DNA of 64,000 bases from Rutstroemia sp. NJR-2017a BVV2 (Eukaryota; Ascomycota; Leotiomycetes; Helotiales; Rutstroemiaceae), in the NCBI GenBank assembly GCA_002946415.1, contig NJPS01000041.1:434001-498000 (forward strand), written 5' to 3'. The notes beneath the pieces were generated by a model, which saw only the letters and a program-made list of their open reading frames with translations, had not been told where the DNA came from and searched no databases. Positions 43,741 to 55,146 of the stretch are shown here, in pieces. Both the position numbers and the translations under genes were made by a program. Position 1 is the stretch's first letter. Each line of letters starts with the position of its first letter.

Positions 43741-43943
43741 TAGGCTGTGAAATGGGTACCCATGGGTGGTTAACGGCACCCCTTCCACCCACCCATCTAC
43801 CCAATCAGGGGTGACATGTTCCTGAAATAGGCCCGTGACAGCCAATGGGTAGGAAAAATAGCCCCAAACCCACCCAATGGGTACCCATCAGTCATCATAA
43901 CCCACCCATGGGTGCCCCCGGTGGGTAAGTTCGCAGCCCAATT
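43741..43943. mobile_element. MITE-like element with GGCTGYGAA ends
   Basis: The about 200-bp stretch starts TAGGCTGTGAAATGGGTACC and ends GGTGGGTAAGTTCGCAGCCC, so the ends GGCTGTGAA and TTCGCAGCC are near-perfect inverted repeats. It is filled with CCCATGGGT/CCCACCCA words. Related 3' parts lie at 43,470 and 61,542. No target duplication was settled and no transposase is present. Confidence 0.45.
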
Positions 43944-44409
43944 CCTACGATAGACAGCTAGTAAAGAGTCTTCTACTTTTATTTTTAGTGGAATAAAATG
44001 ATAGTGACGAAAGATAAGTGTTCAAAACAATCTATTTGACTCGGGAGTTGTAACGAGAGACCTGGAGAGAAATGGGAGGAGTCAGAATGGAGATAGAACA
44101 AAAAAATTCAGAACAGGAAACAGGAAAACAAAGCGTATGCAGTATAAGATCAACCAAAATTAGGATTCCTGATGTAAGATATCTTCTACTAGTATTAGTA
44201 TAGACTACTTCCTTGTATTGTTTTAAAGAGTGTATTTAACCAGACCCAACAGAATTGGCCCCAGTAGAGTTAGAAACGAATACCCAGACATCAATCACAC
44301 AACCCCGCTCAGTCCTCAGTGGGAAACTTCACGAACTACCTTATGCAAATCCAACCCAAGCACCACCGAGAACCGGATCTGGCGGGCAGACCGAAGTCCT
44401 GAAACCCTC

Positions 44410-44975
44410 TCAGCGAATTTCAACGCGGTACGACCCAAGTCTTCGGGGGTCGATCTTATGCTTTCCGTTGGTAGGCCCCTGGATAGTAATGTTTGGGGTG
44501 CCCGTTGGACTGGAGGAGCTATGCATAAGAACGATCAGTGCACGCTCTTATCTCACCAACACGAAGCTCAGGAGCACCACTTACGCCCAGCAGATGAGCT
44601 TCACGGCAACTGCGGCTTTGATCTCAACGCCTTGGATATTGCTAAGCCACGAGTCAGCTACTGTGGTTAAGCAGGTTTTTGGAAAGATATCTTGCTTACG
44701 GAGAACCCTCGAGAGAGTAGTTTGTGTCGATGTATGGTTCGTGGGTACGATCCCCGCCACCTTTAACATCCCATTTGACCTGTGTGTATTTTAATTCAGG
44801 GCAGGTTTATAATTTACGGGAGAAGTGGGTCTTTGGCATGACATACCCAAGCAGTTCCAAAGAAATCGGCGTTGAAATCAATTTTATCATTGGTAGGCTC
44901 GGGATGCACTGTAACTGTGACCTCAGCTGTTTCTGTAGCTGCGATCTCAGCTGTGGTTGTAGGTTCGGTTGCCAT
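44410..44975 (-). CDS. four-exon small gene, unknown family
   Basis: This 124-aa protein is found only by following splice sites. Exons are 44975-44847, 44779-44700, 44641-44585 and 44518-44410, with introns of 67, 58 and 66 bp (donors GTATGT, GTAAGC, GTAAGT, GTAAGT-like; acceptors CACAG, CTTAG, CATAG). The frame closes exactly over four exons, and the spliced sequence is well behaved: MATEPTTTAEIAATETAEVT, then DFNADFFGTAW-VKWDVKGGGDR, NYSLEGSP-NIQGVEIKAAVAV, WA-SSPTGTPNITIQGP and the end RRLGSYRVEIR. There is no signal peptide or membrane segment. The middle looks beta-rich. I recognise no family. The agreement of six splice sites with one frame makes chance unlikely. Confidence 0.6.
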
Positions 44976-46869
44976 TTTGGACTGGATACCGTGGGAACGA
45001 TTGTAAGTTGGAATAGAGAAGTATCGTGTTTGTGTAGATAGTTAAAGTGAATGTGTAAGCAAACCCAGATGGGAAAACCTCCGGTACTTATGCTTTGGCG
45101 GTTGCTACCTTTGTTAAGATTTCTCTCGTTTCTGAAGTTCCTGGAAAGCCTCTCCCGTCAGTCTATCCTGCAGTAGAACATCATACACATTTCACCGTAA
45201 CCTTAGATTTCCATTCTTGGTTCTTCAGCTCAACACAAAGTTGAGCCATTTTCTAAAGTGTTCGTAGAAACTTCTTAATTCCGGCAAGTCAACAGAGATC
45301 GATTATCGGGACATGCTGCCAGCTATACACATGTATGATACAGCATATTCTAGCAAGCACTGTCATGTTGCATTCGTGCTATGTCGTATCACGTCTAGTC
45401 CTTGTGTTTCAATAGAACCCAGCATAGTTTTCGAGTGCTTGTCTAACATGATGTGGAACAACTCCATCGACCAACCGCCACCGATATGCAACGGAGCTGA
45501 ATTCTTCTTCTCGGATCAACCGAGTCCGCTGGTTCCAAGCATCACGGCACACTGCAGGTAAGACAATGATGGGGTAGTTGCAAAAACTCAACCTGGGTTC
45601 AAGACGATTATGAAACCCCTAATACCACAACCTCAACTAGTTTAGTCTGAGTCGAGCTTATAGCAAGATACATAAAGCCTTCCATACCCTATGCCAATAT
45701 TCCGGACTAAGACGCTTTATCTCAGAGCAGTCCCGAACGCTCCTATCTTTCAGTTGAGAAGCTTTCCTGGACATGTCATTTTCACTGGCACCTAGTTACC
45801 TTATGCCGTGACACGTCCCTGATTTCGTCGTTCGACCGTTCAGAACCGGTGTTACTACCCCATCGTGTCCATGCTACTCCACAAGTGTATGTTGTACATT
45901 GTACGTACTACCTCGTAGAACCCCTAAGTCTCGGGTTGTTGCCGTGCGGGGTACGCTAGCTTTCTCGTGCATTGGGTGACAGGTGCATGTTACTGCCGTT
46001 GTTGTCTAGTGGAGAAATCAATGAAATATGCACCAATGGCTTTTTGACCAGATGCGAGTATGTCCAAGATATGGACGAAATACGGAGGTGGAGCAGACGT
46101 CTCAGAAAGTCCAAGGTGGCGCCACTTCTAGTGAAGTCAGTATTTTGGCATATGCCTGGCTGCTCACACGTCTTATCAAATGCTTCAACGTAAAATAGAC
46201 GTACCAAATTGTGTCTCATAGTATAACGGTTCAGATTCGTTTATTCGTCTATCGTTGCATGACCTCTGAACTCAGAAGGATGACACGACACGAAGGACAA
46301 CTCACCAGATCCGCAAGGTACGAGATGTGACGAAGTATTCAGCTACTACACAAACGCCATTCAACACGAGTCTGATCGATCTCGGGAGTCGGGAAAGAGG
46401 TTACCACAATTTGCTGTCTCTCGCCGGGACCACGAGACTGAGGTCACCAGCTTCGCCTAATCTTCAATATCCTGTATATTTCTCTGCGTTCCTCGACTTA
46501 TTCATTTACTCTTACACACAAACTACTCCCAATAACTCATAATGCTCTCGACTCAACGAACTCCCAAACTCGGTACACACAAACCAATCATCAGCGAACA
46601 TATTACCCCGGTGAGAATCCCCTTTCGCTAAATAACTGGCTGCCAACTGCTCATATATACCACCTCGAAATCTTCAGTTATCTCCTTCAAATAATAAACA
46701 ACCCTTTCGCCTTCTATTCTTTCCTTCTTATCTTATTAATTATCTTCTACTCTCTTTCCTCACCCCCATCCTTACCTCATCCACAACACCAGAACCTCAA
46801 TCCCCTCCCCCTACCCCGCAGAACCACTATTTTCTTTCCTTCAAAGTTTTCAACAACTCCCATCCCATC
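44976..46869. other. intergenic
   Basis: No gene is supported. Short open frames at 45313-45561 and 45972-46193 have no family features. At 46542 an ATG with a good fungal leader context (CTCATAATG) starts a 29-codon frame, MLSTQRTPKLGTHKPIISEH, ending before 46635; a GTGAGA follows its 23rd codon, so a first exon is possible but no continuation was found. Confidence 0.4.
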
Positions 46870-46988
46870 ACATACGACCATAGATCAAGGAGAAATGGGC
46901 ATCCCGTCCGCTCTGCCATACATAAGCCTTGAATCGGTGGATTAGTAGTTGGGTGGGTGACCACCAGCGAATCCCCACTGTTGTATGT
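46870..46988 (+). rRNA. 5S rRNA, dispersed variant copy
   Basis: This about 119-bp gene starts ACATACGACCATAG and ends GTTGTATGT, so helix I pairs. It contains CATCCCGTCCGCTCTGCC, TTAGTAGTTGGGTGGGTGACC and ACCACCAGCGAATCCCC, the conserved fungal 5S core and internal promoter. Positions about 14-22 read GATCAAGG and about 57-66 read CCTTGAATC. These differ from the usual GGTGTGG/CCACACGCC but pair with each other. A T-rich stop (CTTTTTTCC) follows at 46,991. Filamentous ascomycetes keep 5S genes dispersed. Confidence 0.85.
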
Positions 46989-47675
46989 TTCTTTTTTCCT
47001 CTTTTTCTTTTGGTACTTTCGCTTCCCCTCACCTCCTTCTTCAATCTTGCAACATTGACCCGATTCATTAACAATTTAATTCGCATTACCAGATGAATAC
47101 AATGCATTTTCAAGCATATATGTCTCCTTTTACTTCACCTCCTCACCTCCTCACACAGTAATAAACTACTCGGTACTATATCAGATTTTGCTATAGGTGA
47201 GCGGACTCAGCGGAGACGAATGCCACATGTTCTGAGGCGGCTGCTTGGTAGGGTATAGAAAAGGGAGAGTATTATATGAGACGGGGTAAGAATTGGTGGA
47301 TGAACCCCTTTCCTTGTGGAGTAGTTCGTTGATGAGATGTTTGACCAAACGGTGACGCCACACTCCCAGTGCAGCTAGAATAATATATGTGACTGATCTT
47401 CTCACATGAGACGAGATGTGGTAGTCAGGGTATAGATATAGACCAACATTTTAAACTCTAGGCCGTGACTCGACTCCGGCTGAAAGCACGTGAAGTATTC
47501 TATGCAGTAACGTAACTCAAGAAACAGAGCCGCATGCAATGTAATTCCACAAAAATTGGAATTCCAGCACAACACGGTGTTTAGAAACTCCCGATTGATT
47601 CGAGGCTGGTCGAGTCCCCAGACTCAAGAGCTCGTTGTCGGACTTACCTTAAGATAACCGATAATTCTTTCTTTC
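46989..47675. other. intergenic
   Basis: This stretch holds the 5S terminator, then no gene, then the second LTR-like repeat copy. Confidence 0.45.
47463..47630. repeat. LTR-like dispersed repeat, copy 2
   Basis: This is the partner of 43551-43740, in the same orientation. Confidence 0.6.
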
Positions 47676-49685
47676 TCACACAATCCGAACTTCAACCGGG
47701 TCGTTTCCAAGGCCATCTGCTGCCTCTCCGTCCATACATCCGTCGACATAGCAGTCGCCCACAAGCGCATAGCGTGGCTGCCAGTCCGAAGAACCGGAAT
47801 TGCTCTCCTCCGCGGGCCTCAAAATCAAGGGCATGTTCCCGCCGCATGCTATCCAAACCGCGTCACCTACTCTGGTGGTACGTGGCCCAAGGCCGATAAA
47901 ATCTCCTTCTGTGATGAAGAAGAGTTGGTTCCCCATACTGAGATCGATGCTCTGTCGCACCGATCTCATCAGCGTGGCTTCGGGGCCAGGCTCCATGTTA
48001 AGATCTGGCGCGAAAGTATTTTTTGCACATGCCAGCGCCCACCATTGCTGACAGGCCTTGTAGTCTTGTGGATGAGCTCTCGTGGGGCCCTCAATAAGGC
48101 CAGGTCTGTGTTCAACCTGCTTGAATGGTTGGAAGGTGTCGAGCATAAGTGTTCGCAGGAAGGGAATAGCTGAATCGGAATCTCCACCGACCGACGCCCC
48201 GCATTTCTGGATCCGTTGCCATAAGTTAAACCAGCTCTGCAGGACAGAGATCTTGGTATCGTCTGTTCCGAAATCCACAGAGTCTCCGACTGTGAGGATA
48301 GTCTGCTGCCGAGTTCCCCAAAGCGAGAGGGTCCGTTCCTTCCTCGAGAACATGGCAGGGCTTCCTTTCGCTGCATCAAACAAATCATAGATGTCCATAC
48401 GATCCACCTGCAGGTCGTCGTCGTCGGAAAGCCTGGACCAGTCTGGCACCCAGGATGGGAGATTAGCACGTTCCTCATAACGTAGCGCATGACTTAATGC
48501 ACCGAGGCTTCGCGATTGCCGGATATCATGTATCGTAGGCCAGGCATAGCAATCCACTAAATCGGCATCGTAGTCCGCTCTGAGTGTCTCTCGAACGTCT
48601 GGAGGAGAGAGGCTAAGAAATGCACAAACTTTATCCCTCGGATCGCTCGCTTTTCGTTTCCGATTGAGTGCAAGAATGTAAATCATATCATGAGGTTCGG
48701 CGCCCGGCAGCTTCTGGTCTTGATAATCCAGCCGTAATAAGTCCACGGAGGAAAAGGCGTGGTCAAAGATATACAAGCTATGATCATCCTCGACAGAGAG
48801 ATAGTCGCGGAAATGGGCACAGCATCTATCGAGATGAATTTCCAGGGTGCCATGGGCTTGAGATATCTCATGCCAGTCGATCTCGTGACGGCCGCATTTT
48901 ACCATTACCAGCCTGGGAAATATAAGTTCTTGGACTGTCCAGCTCCTTGACCACCATGGTCTCTCAAAGAGACCTTGTAATGGCTCCAATAGCCCACTGT
49001 AGGACAGAATACAGGCTTCAAGCTCCCTTTTTGACCCCCGATGCACCTCCAGAGATGCTAGAAACTCCTGAGAAAAGCAGGACCAGTCCTCGAAATGGCT
49101 CCCACTTGCCATCGATCGGATCAATTCAAATGCCCTTTCAGTAGTCGCATCCTCTTCGCCCAGCCAGACAGTGCAGAATTGGCACCCACCGTATATTTCG
49201 GCCATGAGGGAGACCTGAGACTCGCGTTCGGCAAGGTTTTACTGGTTGACGCAAATGGCATCCACCCAAAGAATTCGTTCTTGATCAAGATGACGTAGCC
49301 GTCTTAAAGCGACTTCAAGACTTTCGGTGATCCGCGAGCTGCGTCCGTCTATCAAAATAGAACGGGTGCTATGTGGATCGCCCCAGACATATGATAGAGC
49401 TTCGTATCGGGGATTCGTGCTCAAAGAGACGACAGAGAGTACTACCTTGATTTCTTCGTGTGCTTGGCCGGGGAGTAGGGTCATCAAGCGAATCTCTCGA
49501 GTTCCGGGCTGCAAAGCTGTGTAGTTGACATTGCCATATAGTTGGGAGAAAAGTTCGCTGTATCTTGACGTCCTCCCTAGAGCTTGTGATGGTGTTGAAG
49601 AGTATGCAGACATTGCCTTTCTAACATGTCGGCTATGGACATTATGACTTTGTAAGCATCGTTGTCGCAATGAAGGTGTATACAC
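47676..49685 (-). pseudogene. HET-domain protein gene with an internal stop codon
   Basis: One long frame runs from 49685 (or the second ATG at 49613) to 47676, about 669 codons, interrupted only by TAA at 49241-49239. Before the stop: YEALSYVWGDPHSTRSILID and HLDQERILWVDAICVNQ. After it, in the same frame: NLAERESQVSLMAEIY, QFCTVWLGEED, RPWWSRSWTVQELIFPRLVM, and the C-terminal CYVDGCMDGEA. These are the successive HET-family motifs (PF06985), so the two parts were one protein. Treating the stop as part of an intron would need a 28-bp intron, shorter than any other here. The stop lies where the family usually has Q, E or S after NQ. The rest is undamaged, which suggests recent loss, an allele, or readthrough. 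Confidence 0.82.
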
Positions 49686-50355
49686 GATTGCCTTAGATTT
49701 TAGGCATTTTTGCTAAACACGGATTGTAATCTCTCACCTTCTATCCCTCCTTTCTATCGACCCCCCTTTCCTATCTATTCCTCACCTCATCCTCACCCTC
49801 ATCATAGCTTCAGCTTCAGCTTCCGCACCTTCTACCTCCCTATATAACATCAGCCTAGCTATCTCAACTCCCTGTGACGGTGTCTTCAATCCTGCAAGCT
49901 TGATTTATTCAATGACTCAGGTCATTCAATTAATTTCTCTATCAGCCAAAAAAATAATACAACATACTATAACATACACAACATAACATATAAAATACAT
50001 TTCCAAGCCCACGCATTCCCCTTTTTACTTCCCCCACTTCCTCCACGATGTCCACCACCAGCCAGTTATATACAAAACCTCTCCCTCAAACAAACAAAAA
50101 AAGTAAACCAGTTGTACATACATAATTTTTCCAATTCCCAAATCATCAATCTAGCCAAATGTTCATGATATCGACAAATACAAAAAGAGAGAGAGTCCAT
50201 CCTAGTCCTAGCCCAACCTATTATTCCCCACCGGCCTGATCATTATTATTCATTATTAGATTTGTTTCCCCGTCCGCATGTCGTCGTTATATTTGTCGAT
50301 CACCCCCTCTTTTCTTGTCTCGTCCTCTCTGTCCACAGCCACAGTATCACCACAT
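49686..50355. other. intergenic, AT-rich
   Basis: No gene was seen. AACATA/ACAACATA repeats occur near 49,958-49,995. Confidence 0.45.
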
Positions 50356-51373
50356 CTAAGCATACTCATCCTTGACTCTTCTTTGGCTCTCAGTCTCGGC
50401 GAATGAGCCCCTCTCGCGTCTCTTGCGTTGGTTTCGGTAGAAGTTGAATCCTCGGCTTCCGCCATTCCCGACAGCAGGTTCAGTGTGCATCGCGCTATCT
50501 CTCTTGCGTTGTCGTCGGCTTTCACCACCGAGCGCACCGCCAAGACAGAGAGTAATCATAGCCAGGAACATAGCAGCCCATGCGCCCCAAGTCCAGCCAA
50601 ATGCCCATCGTCCGAGACTGGCGCTGATGCCATTGCTTTGGAATCGGTTGCGGGCTTGGACGAATTCGGCACTGAAGTGGTAGGTTAGTATCTGTATCAG
50701 GCTGAGTGCGGGGTAAAACTTACGTCATCAGGGAAGCACCAAGACTGAACCAGAAGAGTGCAAAGGCAAGGACGCTGCTCGCGAAGTAGGATGCGAGACG
50801 ACTGCACGGAGCAAGAAGACTAGTGAAGAAGGCGCAAACTGCGAAAAAGAGGCCCATGAGATAGAAAACCCAACCGAATCTCCAGAGATAATAGAAGTGT
50901 GTGCTAGTAGTACCTTTTCCGTGGCTCCTATTTTATAATGAGTATGATTTCATAGTAATACAGGGCGTGAGTGTGACTTACCCAACCAAAGAAGATGGGG
51001 CACCTTGTCCGCCACCAACCCAAGCATATCCAAATGGTAGATCTGGTACTGGCTTACCACAATCGGTATTTCCTTGACCGCAAACATAGAAGTAAGTCCA
51101 TTGTGAGACTGGTCTTGCGCCAGAAATACTCGATGTATCGGCGCGGAGGAAATAGGTTTTGTTCAGAGGGGTTGTATCCGTAACACCGCTAAGCACGACG
51201 AAGAACATGAATAGGATTGCGGCGCCGATTAGGATTAAGGACGTTAAGCCCATAACACTCCCTATGAACGATAAGGATTAGCAGGTTCTCTCGCGGAAGG
51301 AATGGAAGGAATGCGGATGGCTGGAATTGGGCTGGGCTGGACCAGAGTGAGTGAACTTACGCATCATTGCCAT
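50356..51373 (-). CDS. Sur7/PalI-family plasma-membrane protein
   Basis: This is a 270-aa four-TM protein, expected at eisosome/MCC patches of the plasma membrane. Exons are 51373-51361, 51261-50982, 50927-50724 and 50671-50356, with introns of 99, 54 and 52 bp. The tiny first exon encodes MAMMR. TM1 is VMGLTSLILIGAAILFMFF. The extracellular loop has LSGVTDTTPLNKTYFL and QWTYFYVCGQGNTDCG (the Sur7 W-x-C signature). Then come FYYLWRFGWVFYLMGLFF (TM2), CSRLASYFASSVLAFALF (TM3) and GWTWGAWAAMFLAMITLCLG (TM4). The cytosolic tail is basic (RRQRKRDS, RNQRKRRERG). It looks intact. Confidence 0.9.
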
Positions 51374-53130
51374 CGTGAGGGGAATCCAATGATTTGTCGA
51401 CTATTACAGAAGGGTGTGTGCAAGCAGCACAAAGTAATGCGATGGAGTGGCTCGTAATCTAATCAATTGCGACGTTAGCTTCTTGTCGGTTGATTGTGAA
51501 GTTTTCGTGGTGATCAATCATAGAAAGAACACGCAAGTAAAGGGAAGTGATTGGCTTTTGTCCCTCATCGTTCGATCAATGAAGCCGCACAGACGACGTG
51601 AAACAAACAGGCATTGCTCGCAACCCTGCGCATATCATATCAAAGACGAGGCAATTGATTGATTGATTGATGGGATGAAACATATATTGAAACGTACCTA
51701 TTTCCTGCGATATGGGCAAGGGCGTTGGGTAGGAGGCACAGGATTGGATTGTTGACTGCCAGATGATTGATATGGGTATGAGAGGAAGCAGAGATGAAAA
51801 GTAGGTGAAAGAGGCTGGTTTGATATAAAGTAGTCCAAGTGCAATGACAGTGGATCTAGTTGACTTGGGACCCTTTTCAAGAACCTTGGAAATGGAGAAA
51901 AGGAAGAGATGACTTCAATTGATGTTACTAGTCGATGACGAAGCTTTCTTTTTTAGAACGCCTTACTCGATATGGAACCGGGTTCTTTCAACTCAGCACT
52001 TGTCACGTGGACGGAACTTCACCGATTCTTTGACTGCTGCTAGTAGATCGAATGCGTCGGATTGCCTGGGGCGTGATGCGCGATGAAGCTATTGATGTTC
52101 CTGATCCAGACTTCTCTCCTTTCCTTCTTTCTGTCTCTCACTTTCACCGAACGAAATTCACATTCACCAAAGAATTGTACTCGAGTACCCGAGTACCCTG
52201 AAATCCCGAATAAAGGTTAAATCACTTGATACGTCATATACTACGTGTGAATTTAAGGTTGCACCAATCACACAGCCCCATGATGAAAATCAAGAAAGCT
52301 TTGATCTGCCATTGGCTGTGCACGAATATCCCTGATTTGGGGGGAACCCTTAATTCTTCTCCCGACTTATGCTCTGTGTGTATCTCATGTTCTGGAAGAA
52401 AAGTACTCGTATGCGATGAAGTAACCATCCAAAGGCTTACGCTTCCAAGATCTCTGGTAGAGACATTCATCTACCTATCATCTACTATATCATCCATACA
52501 CTCAGACCACTCGTGCCGCGCCGTGTATTGCAGATCTGCATCCTACATCCGATACCCGGCAGAATAACATGGCTATCGACGCCAATCTCGACAATGACGA
52601 TGAAACCCCAAAGTGATGATTTTTTCCAGATGTGCAACAAAATGATGCCGCTAACAGAAGTCACATGAACGCTTCCTGATAGGTCAAATTTGCGAATATC
52701 TTAGATGCTTCAGTACATTCGTTTGACAACAGTAATCAGTTCCAATATATTGTCCCAAGTCGACCTTTTTGTTCTCCTCTGGAAAGGCTACCGGCCGGGT
52801 TGGAGCACTTAATGGGTAGGTTATGATGACTACTGAAAATGAAGATTGAGATGGGGTTGAAGATTTGGATGAGGGAAGAATTGAATTGAAGTTGGACAAT
52901 GCAACGAGAGGTGTATTGTGGGTTGGTTGGATAGCTGGAAGATCACCTACAGGTACCCATTTCGCAGCCTACGACTAATCATCCTTAGTGGAATCGTGAG
53001 TTCTATCGATACCCAGTCGATATAGCAAGCTCTTCTGACCTATCATCGTATCTCTTCTCGTCGCTAGGCGAAACAAATGAAGTCGTTTGCGTCGAATATC
53101 TTTGGACTAATGTACCATACGTGGTCAAAA
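51374..53130. other. intergenic
   Basis: The first about 500 bp form the promoter and leader of the Sur7-family gene. No further gene is supported; open frames at 52226-52567 and 52684-52899 lack features. Confidence 0.45.
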
Positions 53131-53681
53131 TCACCGTTCGTTGTATCTGTTTGCTGTTAGTCTTTCTTCTTCCCATAGGAATTTCTCGCCGTCAGGCAAA
53201 ACACACCTTTTGATCGTTCTGATCGAGCCCATCCAAGTATTGCTTAAGACCTCCAATCTCACTTGTGGTTTTATTGTTCTAGCCTTTTGTGTTTTGGGTG
53301 TCTGAGAACCTGAACCAAAATAGATCATCAAATTCAACTTTGAATCTTTGATGTGCCAATCAGAGAATCGCAGTCTGACACCCACTGTCCAATGAGCGCC
53401 GCAGGCACACTGCAACAAGCGGCGACCTCATCTTGGCATGGAAATCGTCCATAGAGTTCTTTTTGGCGTCTGCCATGGCTTGCGTGCTTCGTGAGAAATC
53501 CTCACTGGCATTCGCCAATGATGCATTGACGGAGTGCAGATCCTCCTTTCTCGCGAATGGAATTTACGCTGGTCAAGCGTGCATAAACATGAGTATGAGG
53601 TGGCAGCACAATGGCCGCTTCAGTCATCTCAAATCCCTCCTCGAACTCGTCGAGCCCGTCCGGAACGTCCTTGCAGCTCAT
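53131..53681 (-). CDS. doubtful two-exon gene
   Basis: The ATG at 53681 opens a well-behaved frame MSCKDVPDGLDEFEEGFEMT then EAAIVLPPHTHVYARLTS. A GTAAAT donor at 53567 and a TTGCAG acceptor ending at 53410 join it in frame to CACGAHWTVGVRLRFSDWHI, stopping at 53131 (130 aa). Without splicing the frame runs on through SIREKGGSALRQCIIGECQ to a stop. A word-for-word partner of LPPHTHVY lies about 370 bp upstream. No family is recognised and the splice choice is weak. Confidence 0.3.
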
Positions 53682-55146
53682 GAGTCGCAGTGACCAGAGG
53701 ATCTTCCTGTCGGGTGGCTTGTCCCGAAATTATCGGGATCTAGTCATCGTCGTCGTTGGTGAGGAATGGCGAGAAGTAGTCGGCCTGATCTTGCTCGATC
53801 GATACTGAAACGGTTTCGGATAATCTGACCGTAGAACCATCGCAATATCAAATCGAAAACGGATAGGTTTTCGATTGTTGTCTGATCCCAAACAACATGG
53901 TCTGCAATTGTCCTTGGGCGACAACTGCGTGAATTTCGGCGTAACAGCTTGTGTATAAACATAAGTATGAGGTGGCAGCCCAGCAATTTAAGCCTTGACA
54001 TCCATGCTTCCGGAATTCGTAACGCGAATCCGTACACCTGGTATCCCCCCCGTTGTGTTCACCTACTTCTCCCTGAGTTTAGCTGCGTCTTTATAGAGAG
54101 GAAGATTGAAATTGGGATTCCAAAAGATAAGCTTCTTGGGTAGTTCACCCAGCACCCGAGGATCATGGTCTTAGGAAGTATCTTAAGTTGTACAGGAAGT
54201 TATCGAACGGCTCTGTAACTGATGCCATGATGAAGTGCCTATGGGCGAAGGAGTGACTTCAAGTGAGCAAGTAGACGCTGCGATGCCTGTAGGCAAAGGT
54301 AAATAAACTTTTTTCCTGGAAGGAGGCATTCTTGGAATCCAGACAATGCCTGTAGTCAGAAATATTGTGTAATGAAGAGGGATTGTTGAAGAAGTATCGG
54401 CGACAATATAGTTGGCACCAACAAGGCATAGTGAATATTGCCGAAAGTGTACTTCTCACTAGACTCTAAACCTTAATAATATCATCCTCTCTTCTCTTCC
54501 AGGATTTCATCTGACGTGGTTCAATAGAAGTTATATGAACGCTTTCCAATGGATCAAGAAAGTCTGGACCGCCTCGAATAAGCGCTTCTGATTAGTCCAC
54601 GGCCAAAAAACAACTGGTCATGTGACGGTCACACGCCTGTGTGACCTAGTCACGACTGGAAGTGTGTAGGGGAAGATCTTTATCATTTACTTCTATACAG
54701 TGAATCAGCTCTGAAAGCTCTCAGTGACCGGCGATATATCGTATGATTGCAAGATCTTCTGCTCCAGAAGGCCAGAATGGAAACCTGGAGGCTCTTCGGG
54801 TCCAATCCTGATGTCTGTACATGTATGTTCACTTCACGAAGGCTTCAATTTAACGTTGCCATTCTTCAACTATGAGGAATTATCAGATGAATGCATGCAT
54901 GGTGAAATAACCATTCTGGTCGTGCTATTTGTGTACAGGTAGCTACCTAGCTGCCAAGTGGAAAGCATCTGCCTGTCGGCCTCGACCTCAATGGTCGGCC
55001 GGTTTGATATTCCAACATAGTTGTGCGCCCTCGTCATGCTGAATGAAATTAGGCAGGAATATTCTATATATTTGCAGCTGCGTACTCTTCGAGAATCGTT
55101 AGTTGAGTACTATTTGTGCCAAGTTAACACTTCTGTTTTGGCGAAA
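53682..55146. other. intergenic with a partial duplicate
   Basis: Apart from the partial copy at 53730-53995, no gene was seen. Confidence 0.4.
53730..53995 (-). repeat. partial copy related to 53568-53681
   Basis: On the minus strand CTGCCACCTCATACTTATG-TTTATAC matches CTGCCACCTCATACTCATG-TTTATGC of the neighbouring candidate gene. The frame continues YTQAVTPKFTQLSPKDNC to a stop at 53730. No start codon was found. Confidence 0.4.

Larger units (their letters stand above)
43278..44409. other. repeat-rich intergenic region
   Basis: This region holds a 43.47-43.53 kb fragment, an LTR-like relic (43,551-43,740) and a MITE-like element (43,741-43,943), then unremarkable DNA. No gene was seen. 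Confidence 0.5.

Noticed and set aside
49214..49241. 28-bp intron that would remove the HET stop codon
   Set aside because: GTAAAA..CTCAG is far shorter than the other introns here (mostly 47-110 bp), and the sequence inside reads NLAERESQ in frame, as expected for the protein itself.
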